Of a stretch of 38,448 bases of DNA, positions 25,233 to 32,633 are shown one piece after another. How positions within the stretch are numbered: the first letter of the stretch is position 1; every line of letters starts with the position of its first letter. The translations under genes were made by a program, and so were the position numbers. The DNA comes from a virus. Under the pieces are notes generated by a model. It made no database searches and had not been told where the DNA came from. It worked only from the letters and a program-made list of their open reading frames with translations. The stretch spans positions 1-38,448 of the IMG/VR virus record IMGVR_UViG_3300048063_000336. One strand, 5' to 3'.

Positions 25233-26084
25233 ATGGCTGTAACACTTAATGCAAGAGGGACTAGTGTCCCTTACTTTAAAATTGGAAAATCTGGAACCAC
25301 CTTTTATCAAGGAGATGCAGACCCGAGTAGTACACATACTGTAAATACAAACGATGTTTGGTTTGACACTTCAAACAACACGATAAAGTTTCGGGTATCA
25401 AACGCTTGGTCTGGAATTACAACTGCTTCCGATTTAACTGTAACTGGTGACTTAACAGTTCAAGGCACAACTACAACAGTAAACTCAACAGAGATACAAG
25501 TTCAAAATACTTTAAAGTTTGAAGGTTCTACTTCAAATGATTACGAAACAACTTTAACAGTTGTTGACCCAACACAAGATAATGTAATCACTATACCAAA
25601 TACAACTGATACTTTAGTTGCTAAAAATACAACAGATACATTAACTAATAAATCAATTGATTTAGATTCTAATACACTTTCAGGCACACTAGCAGAATTT
25701 AATACTGCTATGCAAGGTGATAGTTTTGTTTCTTTAACAGGAACCGAAACACTTACAAATAAAACTCTAACTAGTCCTGTATTAAACGGAACACAGATGA
25801 CACCAACTGGTGCTATCGTTATGCCAGTTGGCACAACAGCACAAAGACCAGGAACAGCAGTTGTTGGCATGATGCGTTTTAATTCTGACATAGATGCTTT
25901 TGAAGGTTACAATGGCGCATCTTGGGTTAAACTTGGTGGTATGACTCCATCAAATGATTCCAGAGATAATGGTTTAATTACTGATACTGAAGTCTTTAAT
26001 GCGAACTATGGTTCTATTACTGACACTGATACAGCATCATATACATTAGATAGAGGTCTTGTAAGTAGTAGTGATACAGTTTAA
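25233..26084 (+). CDS. Short fibre-type structural protein (283 aa)
   Basis: 283 residues. An N-terminal domain (VPYFKIGKSGTTFYQGDADP..VNTNDVWFDTSNNTIKFRVSNAWSG) is followed by the shared module LTVTGDLTVQGTTTTVNSTEIQVQNTL at about 69-95, then TLTNKSIDLDSNTLSG and ETLTNKTLTSPVLNG repeats typical of phage fibre shafts, and a segment GTTAQRPGTAVVGMMRFNSDIDAFEGYNGASWV usual at fibre tips of marine phages. No Peptidase_G2 domain. Probably a tail or whisker-like fibre; the next gene lies 51 nt downstream behind its own late motif. Confidence 0.7.
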   Translation: MAVTLNARGTSVPYFKIGKSGTTFYQGDADPSSTHTVNTNDVWFDTSNNTIKFRVSNAWSGITTASDLTVTGDLTVQGTTTTVNSTEIQVQNTLKFEGSTSNDYETTLTVVDPTQDNVITIPNTTDTLVAKNTTDTLTNKSIDLDSNTLSGTLAEFNTAMQGDSFVSLTGTETLTNKTLTSPVLNGTQMTPTGAIVMPVGTTAQRPGTAVVGMMRFNSDIDAFEGYNGASWVKLGGMTPSNDSRDNGLITDTEVFNANYGSITDTDTASYTLDRGLVSSSDTV

Positions 26085-26100
26085 TTATACTGTAAATTTA

Positions 26101-26109
26101 GATAAATAC
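26101..26109 (+). promoter_or_regulatory. Late-type promoter motif GATAAATAC
   Basis: Exact motif 26 nt before the next start codon. Confidence 0.55.
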
Positions 26110-26135
26110 TATTAACAAGAGTTCGGAGAAATAAA

Positions 26136-26525
26136 ATGGTAAGAACAAACGGAGCCGCATCGGCAAGTGAAGTAGTATCAGGTAACATTAATTTCTATAC
26201 AATGTATGTATCAGGATTAGATATTACACATACTGGTGATATATTAGACCAGTCACAACAAAATTTAGATGATATAGTTAATATCGTATCATTGGTAGCA
26301 CAGCCTGTTATTATGAATAATCCATTAGCAGTCACATTAAACGGATTAGCACCAACACTAACAGGTGCAGGATTTGTTTTTAAATTTGCAGTAGAACACG
26401 CAGATGTTTTTAAACGCAATGGAGATGACATTTTTATTTTAAAAGAATTAATTCACGGCATAACAATTGATGGTGTTGCATTATCACCAGCAAATATAGA
26501 ATTTGTGATGTCAGATATACTTTAA
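26136..26525 (+). CDS. Small phage protein, unknown (129 aa)
   Basis: 129 residues with an N-terminal beta-type stretch (SEVVSGNINFYTMYVSGLDITHTG), a central DQSQQNLDDIVNIVSLVAQPVIMNNP and a C-terminal helical segment. No family is recognised. It ends the rightward fibre block, and its late-type promoter suggests a virion component, perhaps a fibre accessory protein. CGGAGAAATAAA is a good ribosome site. A terminator shared with the opposing RNA lies 24 nt downstream. Confidence 0.6.
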   Translation: MVRTNGAASASEVVSGNINFYTMYVSGLDITHTGDILDQSQQNLDDIVNIVSLVAQPVIMNNPLAVTLNGLAPTLTGAGFVFKFAVEHADVFKRNGDDIFILKELIHGITIDGVALSPANIEFVMSDIL

Positions 26526-26548
26526 TTATTTTATTAAGATTTTAAATG

Positions 26549-26578
26549 AAAAAGGGAACCGAAAGGCTCCCTTTTTTT
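26549..26578. terminator. Bidirectional intrinsic terminator
   Basis: AAAAAGGGA-A-CC, GAAA loop, GG-C-TCCCTTTTTTT with one mismatch. T-runs on both strands (7 on plus, 5 on minus) serve the plus-strand 129-residue gene and the minus-strand RNA. Confidence 0.85.
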
Positions 26579-26799
26579 ATGAATAAGTAAAATAGGTAGG
26601 ACTCGGTTATACCTACAACCCCATAACACAGATACCATCTGAAATAAGGGAGCCAAGTTCCGCTTAGTATTGCGATGTGACACAACGCATTTCTGCAACC
26701 ATGCCTGGGTACCACCCCTAACTTGCCAAGTTCGACCCTCTGGTAAAGGCCTCTTCCTTGCACTATAAACAAAAGTTAATTAGACTTATTGTTACTTAT
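26549..26799 (-). ncRNA. Second structured small RNA, about 250 nt
   Basis: A minus-strand unit bounded by a sigma70-type promoter and the shared terminator, without a credible reading frame. Stems seen (5' to 3', plus coordinates): TACCA 26745-26741 with TGGTA 26714-26710, enclosing AACTT 26732-26728 / AAGTT 26724-26720; a 7-bp hairpin with one T.T mismatch at 26688-26672; CAGAT 26641-26637 with ATCTG 26633-26629 around GGT; TAGGTA 26615-26610 with TACCTA 26598-26593; and the terminator. It contains the 12-mer CGCAATACTAAG (26674-26663) that also occurs in the larger RNA at 3432-3421. Family unknown. Confidence 0.65.
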
Positions 26800-26805
26800 G
26801 ATACC

Positions 26806-26834
26806 AATATATCACAAGTGATTCGCTTTGTCAA
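26806..26834 (-). promoter_or_regulatory. Strong sigma70-type promoter, minus strand
   Basis: TTGACA (26834-26829), exactly 17 nt, TATATT (26811-26806). It begins 14 nt past the end of the minus-strand gene at 26848 and leads only into the small RNA. Confidence 0.75.
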
Positions 26835-26847
26835 CCACTTTTTTTAA

Positions 26848-27549
26848 TTATTTGAATATTTTTTTGATAGTTGAGCATATGTTGTTCCCTTTAGGCTCTG
26901 TAGGTAATGAATTCTCTTCTATCCATTCAGGAAACTTTTCGAACAGTGTTTTCCACTGAATCATTTCATTATATAAATCTACTATTCTTTTTAGATGCTC
27001 AGTAGTATTTGGATAATTATGTTCAGTTTTCAATTTATTGACTCTTTGTTTACATTCATTCAAGTCTGCTAAATCTCTGTCAACTGCTACAATTATCTTT
27101 TCAAAAGATTCGATATCTTTGAATTTGTTGATTAAGAATAGATGGTGTTTATTCTTAGGTTTGCCATCGTATAGAAACATAATCTCTTGTAAATCATAAT
27201 ATAATGCTTTGACTGGATTAATACTTTCTCTGTATCTTTTCATTATTTCTTCTATAGCAAATTCTGAACCTTCGGTTGCCAGATTTTCTAACACACTTAT
27301 CGCCAATATATTGATACGCTGACTACTTGCTGATAATGCCTTCTTCGATTCTTCTTTGACTTTTGCTATTACGATATCTACCAGACGAGACTCAGTATTA
27401 TTCAACCCTCTTTTCAGATATTCTATCTGACCAGGACTTGAATGTATTATAGTTCTTCTTAGGCTATCAGTTACCCTTTCACCTTTAAGAACTCCCTTAC
27501 AGTCTCTTATAAATCTCTGTTTTTCTAAGTTTATGATATGTTCGTTCAC
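26848..27549 (-). CDS. Unknown helical protein (233 aa)
   Basis: 233 residues, almost entirely helical and charged (LEKQRFIRDCKGVLKGER..., AKVKEESKKALSASSQRINILAISVLENLATEG, then a coiled-coil-like RDLADLNECKQRVNKLK). No catalytic motif, signal peptide or membrane helix is seen, and I do not recognise the family. A late-type CTAAATAC lies about 30 nt upstream on the minus strand, with GGAGG in between (27554-27558 region, minus strand), so it is probably expressed late, separately from the gp14-gp15-Nudix group behind it. Confidence 0.6.
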   Translation of the reverse strand: MNEHIINLEKQRFIRDCKGVLKGERVTDSLRRTIIHSSPGQIEYLKRGLNNTESRLVDIVIAKVKEESKKALSASSQRINILAISVLENLATEGSEFAIEEIMKRYRESINPVKALYYDLQEIMFLYDGKPKNKHHLFLINKFKDIESFEKIIVAVDRDLADLNECKQRVNKLKTEHNYPNTTEHLKRIVDLYNEMIQWKTLFEKFPEWIEENSLPTEPKGNNICSTIKKIFK

Positions 27550-27579
27550 TATATCTCCTCCAAACTTTTCTCTACACTA

Positions 27580-27587
27580 GTATTTAG
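27580..27587 (-). promoter_or_regulatory. Late-type promoter motif CTAAATAC
   Basis: Minus-strand CTAAATAC about 30 nt before the 233-residue gene. Confidence 0.45.
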
Positions 27588-27603
27588 GATGATATTGACG
27601 ATA

Positions 27604-28041
27604 TCAAAGTGACGATATAATTTCTTTTATAATTTTTAGTTTCTTTTTTCGAAAGAGAGTGCGTCTAGTTCCAGGATGCAATGGTTTTGGAATATAGTTC
27701 GTTTCTACCCAGGCGTATCCACCTGTTTCGTGGTTTGTTTTTGGTATGAATTCTTTTTCAACTAATATAGCAAAAGAGTAGTAACTGAATTCTCCATTTC
27801 TTGTATGATATTGGTCTAAGGGATATATCTTAATGACATCATCTTTGATATCTAAATTAATTTCTTCAGAGAGTTCTCTCAATAGTGCTTGAGAAATATT
27901 TTCGTTTTCTTCAACTTTACCGCCAAAGAAACCCCAATTCCTAGAGAATGAACCGTTTAATGCTCGTTGTTGAAGGAGTATACGACCTGTGTCTTTTGCT
28001 ATTATGCATCCGCCAGATGCTTTTATCTTGCTTTCTTTCAT
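27604..28041 (-). CDS. Nudix hydrolase
   Basis: 145 residues. It hydrolyses a nucleoside diphosphate linked to another group; the substrate is not predictable. The Nudix box is clear: G41-x5-E47-x7-R55-E56-L-x-E59-E60, with Asn in place of the last conserved Gly. Before it, GRILLQQRALNGSFSRNWGFFGGK is the usual strand and loop. The ATG at 28041 is chosen over an upstream TTG at 28071 because the gp15 stop and this start overlap as TAATG, typical of translational coupling. Hence it is probably expressed with the neck genes, an unusual partner for an enzyme that could clean nucleotide pools or remove mRNA or NAD caps. Confidence 0.85.
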   Translation of the reverse strand: MKESKIKASGGCIIAKDTGRILLQQRALNGSFSRNWGFFGGKVEENENISQALLRELSEEINLDIKDDVIKIYPLDQYHTRNGEFSYYSFAILVEKEFIPKTNHETGGYAWVETNYIPKPLHPGTRRTLFRKKKLKIIKEIISSL

Positions 28042-29417
28042 TACGGAGTAGTTACTAGTTCTAGCCTCCAATATCCACCTTCATATATCCCTTGATATGT
28101 ATCAGTCCATTCTCCCTTTTCGAACTTAAACTGTTGAGATGTAGTTGTGTTTGTTACATATTCACGGGTGCTATTTGCACTAGCATCAAAACTTTTTACC
28201 CATGCTGTTCCGTTATATTCTAAAATATCATTGGCATCAATTGCTATCCCCCAAACACTGCTACTATCAGCAGAGTCTAAGGTTAAATATCTTTGACCAT
28301 TTGCGACACTTGGAATACCATTAAATCCTGGTTTTGCTGTAGAGGCATTAATAATTCTGTCTACAGAAGTTACAGTATTCGTTGGCAAAGTATCAGTATC
28401 TATCGTAAATGCTAATGCTGTCGCATCTGAAGTTGTTGATAGTGTTCCAATCACATCAGCATTCAAGTCGTCTATCTCGCCATGATATTTTAATCGAAGT
28501 CTGGAAACTCCACTGTCTAATGTTCCATAATCTTTAAGTACTGATGCCCAAGGAATGCTATCATCGTAGTTGCCATTTGCATATGGAGATGCTATAACTG
28601 AACCGCCACTTTCATAAACTCTTAACGCATAATTTCCTGGTGTAACAATAACACTAGACTGTGCATTTAAATCTCTGAAGAATTCAAATGCATCCGGGTC
28701 GTAATCAAGTGTATCTAGGTCGTTGTATGTGTATATATTATTGATAATATTTCTAACTACATTTTGTCTTGTCACTTGTGCAGGTGGATTAATCCAAATA
28801 GGAATTTGAAATATCATCGTTGCGATATCAATTTGGTCTTCAATTCCAGCAGGTATACCTCTGCTTGTCCATTGTAAGTCAGTCATTTCTACAACTGTGA
28901 TAGTTGTCCAGTCTACTGGATTATCATTGTGTTGTATTTCTAATGCTGGATTAAATAATACTAATATTTGTTCAAGTAGTTGCAATTTTTGGTCTGTATT
29001 AGAAGTCCAAATATCAACTTGCATATTCAGTAAGTAAGGAACGGGCATTAATCTTTTTACACTATACTTTTGTCCAGGTTCACTAGTATAAGAATTTGAA
29101 TTAGAATCAAATTTTCTTTCGTTAACACTTACAGCATCATTGAAAAATGGCTCTTGTAGTCTTTGTCTATCTGGTTGTAGACTTTGCACATGAGCCGCAA
29201 TAAATGGCGCAGATTGTACTACGTTCTCAGAGTTTCCTTTGAGAATAGTTGCCGCCATACGAGATACATCTCCGTATCTGGATGGTACTCTGATATAATA
29301 ATCAGTTGTCCCATCATTCATTTTCTTTCCAGTTTTAACTGTAAAGCCACTAAACATTCTAATAAATTGTAGAATGTATCTTCGAACTTGATTGTCATAG
29401 AAATGATTTTGTGCCAT
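28041..29417 (-). CDS. 15: Proximal tail sheath stabiliser gp15
   Basis: 458 residues. The N-terminal 230 match the gp15 family: FYDNQVRRYILQFIRMFSGFTVKTG, IRVPSRYGDVSRMAATILKGNSEN and LLNMQVDIWTSNTDQKLQLLEQILVLFNPALEI parallel the corresponding T4 gp15 segments. gp15 caps the tail tube and sheath and joins tail to neck. T4 gp15 is 272 residues, so about 190 extra residues (from about 260; GYWRLELVTTP at the very end) form an additional beta-rich C-terminal part of unknown role. It follows gp14 by 1 nt and overlaps the Nudix start by 1 nt. Confidence 0.8.
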   Translation of the reverse strand: MAQNHFYDNQVRRYILQFIRMFSGFTVKTGKKMNDGTTDYYIRVPSRYGDVSRMAATILKGNSENVVQSAPFIAAHVQSLQPDRQRLQEPFFNDAVSVNERKFDSNSNSYTSEPGQKYSVKRLMPVPYLLNMQVDIWTSNTDQKLQLLEQILVLFNPALEIQHNDNPVDWTTITVVEMTDLQWTSRGIPAGIEDQIDIATMIFQIPIWINPPAQVTRQNVVRNIINNIYTYNDLDTLDYDPDAFEFFRDLNAQSSVIVTPGNYALRVYESGGSVIASPYANGNYDDSIPWASVLKDYGTLDSGVSRLRLKYHGEIDDLNADVIGTLSTTSDATALAFTIDTDTLPTNTVTSVDRIINASTAKPGFNGIPSVANGQRYLTLDSADSSSVWGIAIDANDILEYNGTAWVKSFDASANSTREYVTNTTTSQQFKFEKGEWTDTYQGIYEGGYWRLELVTTP

Positions 29418-29418
29418 A

Positions 29419-30426
29419 TTAGTCTACCTTTGGTCTCACTGCTTTTGACAGATTGACTTTTGATGTAATAGTAGTTCCGTCATCTAATTTAACTGTTCCA
29501 CTATTGTTAATAAATTGATTATGTAATGCGTGACCTACTTCCCACGCTCCGTCGTCATCGTTGATTCTGAACCACTTACTATCTCTATATTGAAATAACC
29601 TTGATGGTGTATAATCTGTTCTTAAGAAGTACGAGTCAGTTGCTGGAGAATCTGGAAATTCTTTTCCATATGCCACTGTGGCATAATCCACATCATCTGG
29701 ATGATTGGCTTGAGTTGCATACTGTAAATTGTTTGTTCTGTAGTCCCAGTATTTTCCAGGAACATTATCGGCTGCTTCTTGTACAACAGCATCAGTGATT
29801 TGAAGTTCTTTGTTGTATGTTGACAAAATGTTTTTCAAGTCATCTGCTTCTTCGCCAGTTCCAAGAATATCTGAATACTCTTGTGTATCTTGTAGTTGTT
29901 TACAACGAACACGCCAAATATGTGGCCACCAACCAGCATCAAAACCACCTGCGTCTTTTGTTGCTTCTTGTACAACCCAATATTGATTGACTGCATCTGG
30001 GTCTTCGCCATCGTTTCCTTCTAGCATCATATCTTCACGCATATGAGGTAATTCGATTACATCACCAGTCATAATTTTACGACCTAGTTGATTAACCATC
30101 TCATTCAAATGAAGAGTAAACACTTGTTGGTCATTACCTAGGAACATACCGAACTGTGATAATTCAAAGTCTTGGTCAGATACAGTATATACACCTCTAA
30201 GGTCATACACGTCTGGGTCATACTTTCTATCACGGTTTTCTAAGAATAACAAATCTTGTATCGCCGGATTTGCAGGGTCATAGTCTGCGGCAGTCTTATC
30301 TTGTGAGCCAACATACTTATGAATTAGAAGAGATGTTCCACCGTGGTCAAAGTGTGCTTTGACTGTTTTGTCAACAAATTTATAATCGTTACCCTTTTTA
30401 GGATTCCATAGGCTAAGTCTTGCCAT
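29419..30426 (-). CDS. 14: Neck protein gp14
   Basis: 335 residues, component of the head-completion neck. The features used are the N-terminal RLSLWNPKKGNDYKFVDKTVKAHFDHGGTS, FELSQFGMFLGNDQQVFTLHLNEMVNQLGRKIMTGDVIELPHMRED near 127-172, and WWPHIWRVRCKQLQDTQEYSDIL near 206-228, which I associate with gp14 of marine T4-like phages; similarity to T4 gp14 itself is remote. It is followed 1 nt later by gp15, as in T4 gene order, but the pair is on the strand opposite to gp13 and gp18. Confidence 0.75.
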   Translation of the reverse strand: MARLSLWNPKKGNDYKFVDKTVKAHFDHGGTSLLIHKYVGSQDKTAADYDPANPAIQDLLFLENRDRKYDPDVYDLRGVYTVSDQDFELSQFGMFLGNDQQVFTLHLNEMVNQLGRKIMTGDVIELPHMREDMMLEGNDGEDPDAVNQYWVVQEATKDAGGFDAGWWPHIWRVRCKQLQDTQEYSDILGTGEEADDLKNILSTYNKELQITDAVVQEAADNVPGKYWDYRTNNLQYATQANHPDDVDYATVAYGKEFPDSPATDSYFLRTDYTPSRLFQYRDSKWFRINDDDGAWEVGHALHNQFINNSGTVKLDDGTTITSKVNLSKAVRPKVD

Positions 30427-30458
30427 AACTATTTTTCTCCATAATTTGACTTCTTACT

Positions 30459-30467
30459 GTATTTATC
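30459..30467 (-). promoter_or_regulatory. Late-type promoter motif GATAAATAC
   Basis: Exact motif on the minus strand, 32 nt before gp14. Confidence 0.6.
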
Positions 30468-30495
30468 ATATAATATAGTAATATAATTTTAAAAT

Positions 30496-30503
30496 TATAA
30501 ATA
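30496..30503 (+). promoter_or_regulatory. Late-type promoter motif TATAAATA
   Basis: Exact TATAAATA on the plus strand, 21 nt before the dioxygenase; back to back with the gp14 motif. Confidence 0.55.
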
Positions 30504-30524
30504 AAGTTTTAGGAAGGTACATAA

Positions 30525-31226
30525 ATGCAAAATCAAGGATACTTATCAGTAAAAGAGTTAATTTCTCCTTTTACTGTTAAACAGTTTAAAATGTGGGCAA
30601 TGAACCCAGACAATATACATCGTGGAAACGCTGTAAATGGGGAATACTACGGGAAACATCGCAAAGGTAGAGAATACAATGTCTGGTGGACTAGAGTGCC
30701 ACCAAGAGAGATGTGGCAGCCTATCGTAGATAACTTAAGTAGATACATTGATACTTTCTTTCAAGGAAAAGAATGGGATATTCATGTAGTAGATTGTATT
30801 ACAACAAGACCAGCGAGTTCAAAGATTAGGGCACATATTGACACACCTTATAGATTTGAAGAGTATGCTCGTATATCAAATGATGAAGTGTTTGGCGTAC
30901 AATGTATAATACCATTAGATAAGTTTACACTTGAAAACGGAGCAACTTGTGTTCTTCCCGGTTCACACCATGAAATGTATTATTATAAAGATATTGAAGA
31001 GAACCAAAGTGACTATGATGAGATGTTAGTTAATGATGGCTTTCAATTTGTTTCAAACCCCGGCGATGCACTGATGTATAATGCAAGAACTTTACACAGT
31101 ACGATGCCAAATAAGAGTGAGAATTTTAGAAGTGCTTTACTGATAAATGCACTTGATGTCAATATCTTAAAAAGAATTAGAGAACTCGACCAGAACACTA
31201 AAACAGCCCGTAAATTAAAAAAATGA
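30525..31226 (+). CDS. Fe(II)/2-oxoglutarate dioxygenase, phytanoyl-CoA hydroxylase (PhyH)-like
   Basis: 233 residues with the jelly-roll dioxygenase facial triad: H104-x-D106 in AHIDTPY and H191 in ARTLHSTMPN, with R202 (FRSALLIN) to bind 2-oxoglutarate. The strand ENGATCVLPGSHHE is typical of the PhyH family. Such enzymes hydroxylate a substrate using O2 and 2-oxoglutarate; the phage substrate is unknown (a structural protein, a sugar or a nucleotide are all possible). It stands alone between the oppositely oriented gp14 and the 426-residue gene, behind a late-type promoter and AGGAAGG. Confidence 0.8.
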   Translation: MQNQGYLSVKELISPFTVKQFKMWAMNPDNIHRGNAVNGEYYGKHRKGREYNVWWTRVPPREMWQPIVDNLSRYIDTFFQGKEWDIHVVDCITTRPASSKIRAHIDTPYRFEEYARISNDEVFGVQCIIPLDKFTLENGATCVLPGSHHEMYYYKDIEENQSDYDEMLVNDGFQFVSNPGDALMYNARTLHSTMPNKSENFRSALLINALDVNILKRIRELDQNTKTARKLKK

Positions 31227-31234
31227 CGGAAAAC

Positions 31235-31263
31235 TTGACAAAACTAAGCATCTGCTGTATAGT
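31235..31263 (+). promoter_or_regulatory. sigma70-type promoter
   Basis: TTGACA (31235-31240), 17 nt, TATAGT (31258-31263), 42 nt before the GTG start of the 426-residue gene. Confidence 0.75.
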
Positions 31264-31305
31264 ATTCTTAAATGTTGATATATAAAAGTAAAAGATGAGG
31301 GCAAT

Positions 31306-32586
31306 GTGGCTATAAAAACAATGAGAAAAAAGAAGAATAAAAAAGCGAATATGTATTCTGACGAATCGTTTATTGGTTTAGAGCCTGATTGGAAAGGTTC
31401 AGAAAAATGGACTGCTGAACAATACTACCGAGAACGTGCTAGAACACCATATTGGTATAGTTACTACTTCAAATCAAAAGATTTTATTCCTTGGGTAGTT
31501 GATTGGATGAAAGCCAACGATTACACTAAAGAAGATATCAAGTCATATAAGGCTGCCGAAGACTGGAGAACTAAAAGTACTCTTGCAGGATATGTAAGAG
31601 CATTGTCAAAGGGTATGCCAGAAAACCACGAAGGTATCTCAGAGTATTTTGAAACTATGCCAGGTATCTCAGCGACAACTATGCAAGATGCTTCTGTTTC
31701 TGTTAGAAAAGAACTAGAGGTTATTATATCAGAGGGTAGCAAAATTAAGGCGGAGAAAAAAGAAGAGCAAGAAATTGTTTCTACTAAGTATAAGCCTACA
31801 ATTCAACAACTTTTATTCAATAAATCTTTAGAGATGTCTTATGAAATAGATGATTTTGTTGAACAGTTTGACGGTTCAGCATCAATGTTAACAGAATTCG
31901 ACCCACAGAGAATGCTATTGATTGTTGGTGCAAAACCAAATCACGCTAAGATGATTTCATCTTTATACAAACCTCAGTTTGATGATTTTTCAGAACTAGT
32001 AAATCCGCCTAATACTAAAAAAATGGATGAACGTGAAAAAGATTTACACGAACAACTTAAAGAAGGATATTCTCATCTATCTAAAGATGCTATAAAGAAC
32101 CAATTTAAGATGTACAAGACTATTATGGATGCTTGTGACAACATTGTATTAAAAGGTAAAGTGACAAGAAAGCCTCGTAAGAAAAAGATAGTAAGTGCTG
32201 AAAAACAAGTGAAGAACTTCAAGTATCTTGACCATCATCCAGAGACAAAATCAATTAGTGTCAATCCAGCAGACTTAGTAGGGGCAAACGCCGCTATCGT
32301 GTATAACTCTAAGACACGAAAACTAGGAATTTACCACGCTCAGAATATCGACCCTATGGGACTAAAGAGAGATGGTTCAGGATTAAGTGTCAAAGGTACT
32401 ACTATTCAAGGATTTGATGAGAAAACAAGCGTATGTAAGACACTTAGAAAGCCAATTGAACAGTTAGCCAAGTTTAAGAAGATAGCAAAGCGTTCATTAA
32501 ATAAAGAATTTACTGCTATTAACAGTGTCGAAGTTAAAATGAACGGCAGATTCAATGACCATAGTTTGATTATCAAAGTTTTTTGA
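31306..32586 (+). CDS. Conserved marine T4-like phage protein, unknown (426 aa)
   Basis: 426 residues, basic overall. N-terminal KKKNKK, then an aromatic segment WKGSEKWTAEQYYRERARTPYWYSYYFKSKDFIPWVVDWMKANDY (about 24-70), a helical region, a very basic RKPRKKK (about 285-292) and a beta-rich C-terminal domain (ISVNPADLVGANAAIVYNSKTRKLGIYHA..GSGLSVKGTTIQGFDEKTSVCKTLRKP) that might bind nucleic acid. I recall similar proteins in marine T4-like phages without assigned function. The GTG at 31306 is chosen because GATGAGG lies 5-11 nt upstream; an ATG at 31321 is the alternative. Expressed from a sigma70-type promoter, so possibly early or middle. Confidence 0.7.
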   Translation: MAIKTMRKKKNKKANMYSDESFIGLEPDWKGSEKWTAEQYYRERARTPYWYSYYFKSKDFIPWVVDWMKANDYTKEDIKSYKAAEDWRTKSTLAGYVRALSKGMPENHEGISEYFETMPGISATTMQDASVSVRKELEVIISEGSKIKAEKKEEQEIVSTKYKPTIQQLLFNKSLEMSYEIDDFVEQFDGSASMLTEFDPQRMLLIVGAKPNHAKMISSLYKPQFDDFSELVNPPNTKKMDEREKDLHEQLKEGYSHLSKDAIKNQFKMYKTIMDACDNIVLKGKVTRKPRKKKIVSAEKQVKNFKYLDHHPETKSISVNPADLVGANAAIVYNSKTRKLGIYHAQNIDPMGLKRDGSGLSVKGTTIQGFDEKTSVCKTLRKPIEQLAKFKKIAKRSLNKEFTAINSVEVKMNGRFNDHSLIIKVF

Positions 32587-32593
32587 TAAATAC
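32585..32593 (+). promoter_or_regulatory. Late-type promoter motif GATAAATAC
   Basis: Exact motif overlapping the stop codon of the preceding gene, 40 nt before gp13. Confidence 0.6.
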
Positions 32594-32633
32594 TGTTATA
32601 AGTGTTTCACTATAACATATTTGAGGGTCAACA

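Noticed and set aside
26542-26772. Minus-strand 76-codon frame inside the second RNA
   Set aside because: Needs a TTG start without a ribosome site, is rich in Cys/Trp/Tyr unlike phage proteins here, and runs through the terminator hairpin.
28041-28071. TTG start at 28071 for the Nudix gene
   Set aside because: The ATG at 28041 overlaps the gp15 stop as TAATG and gives a normal Nudix N-terminus.
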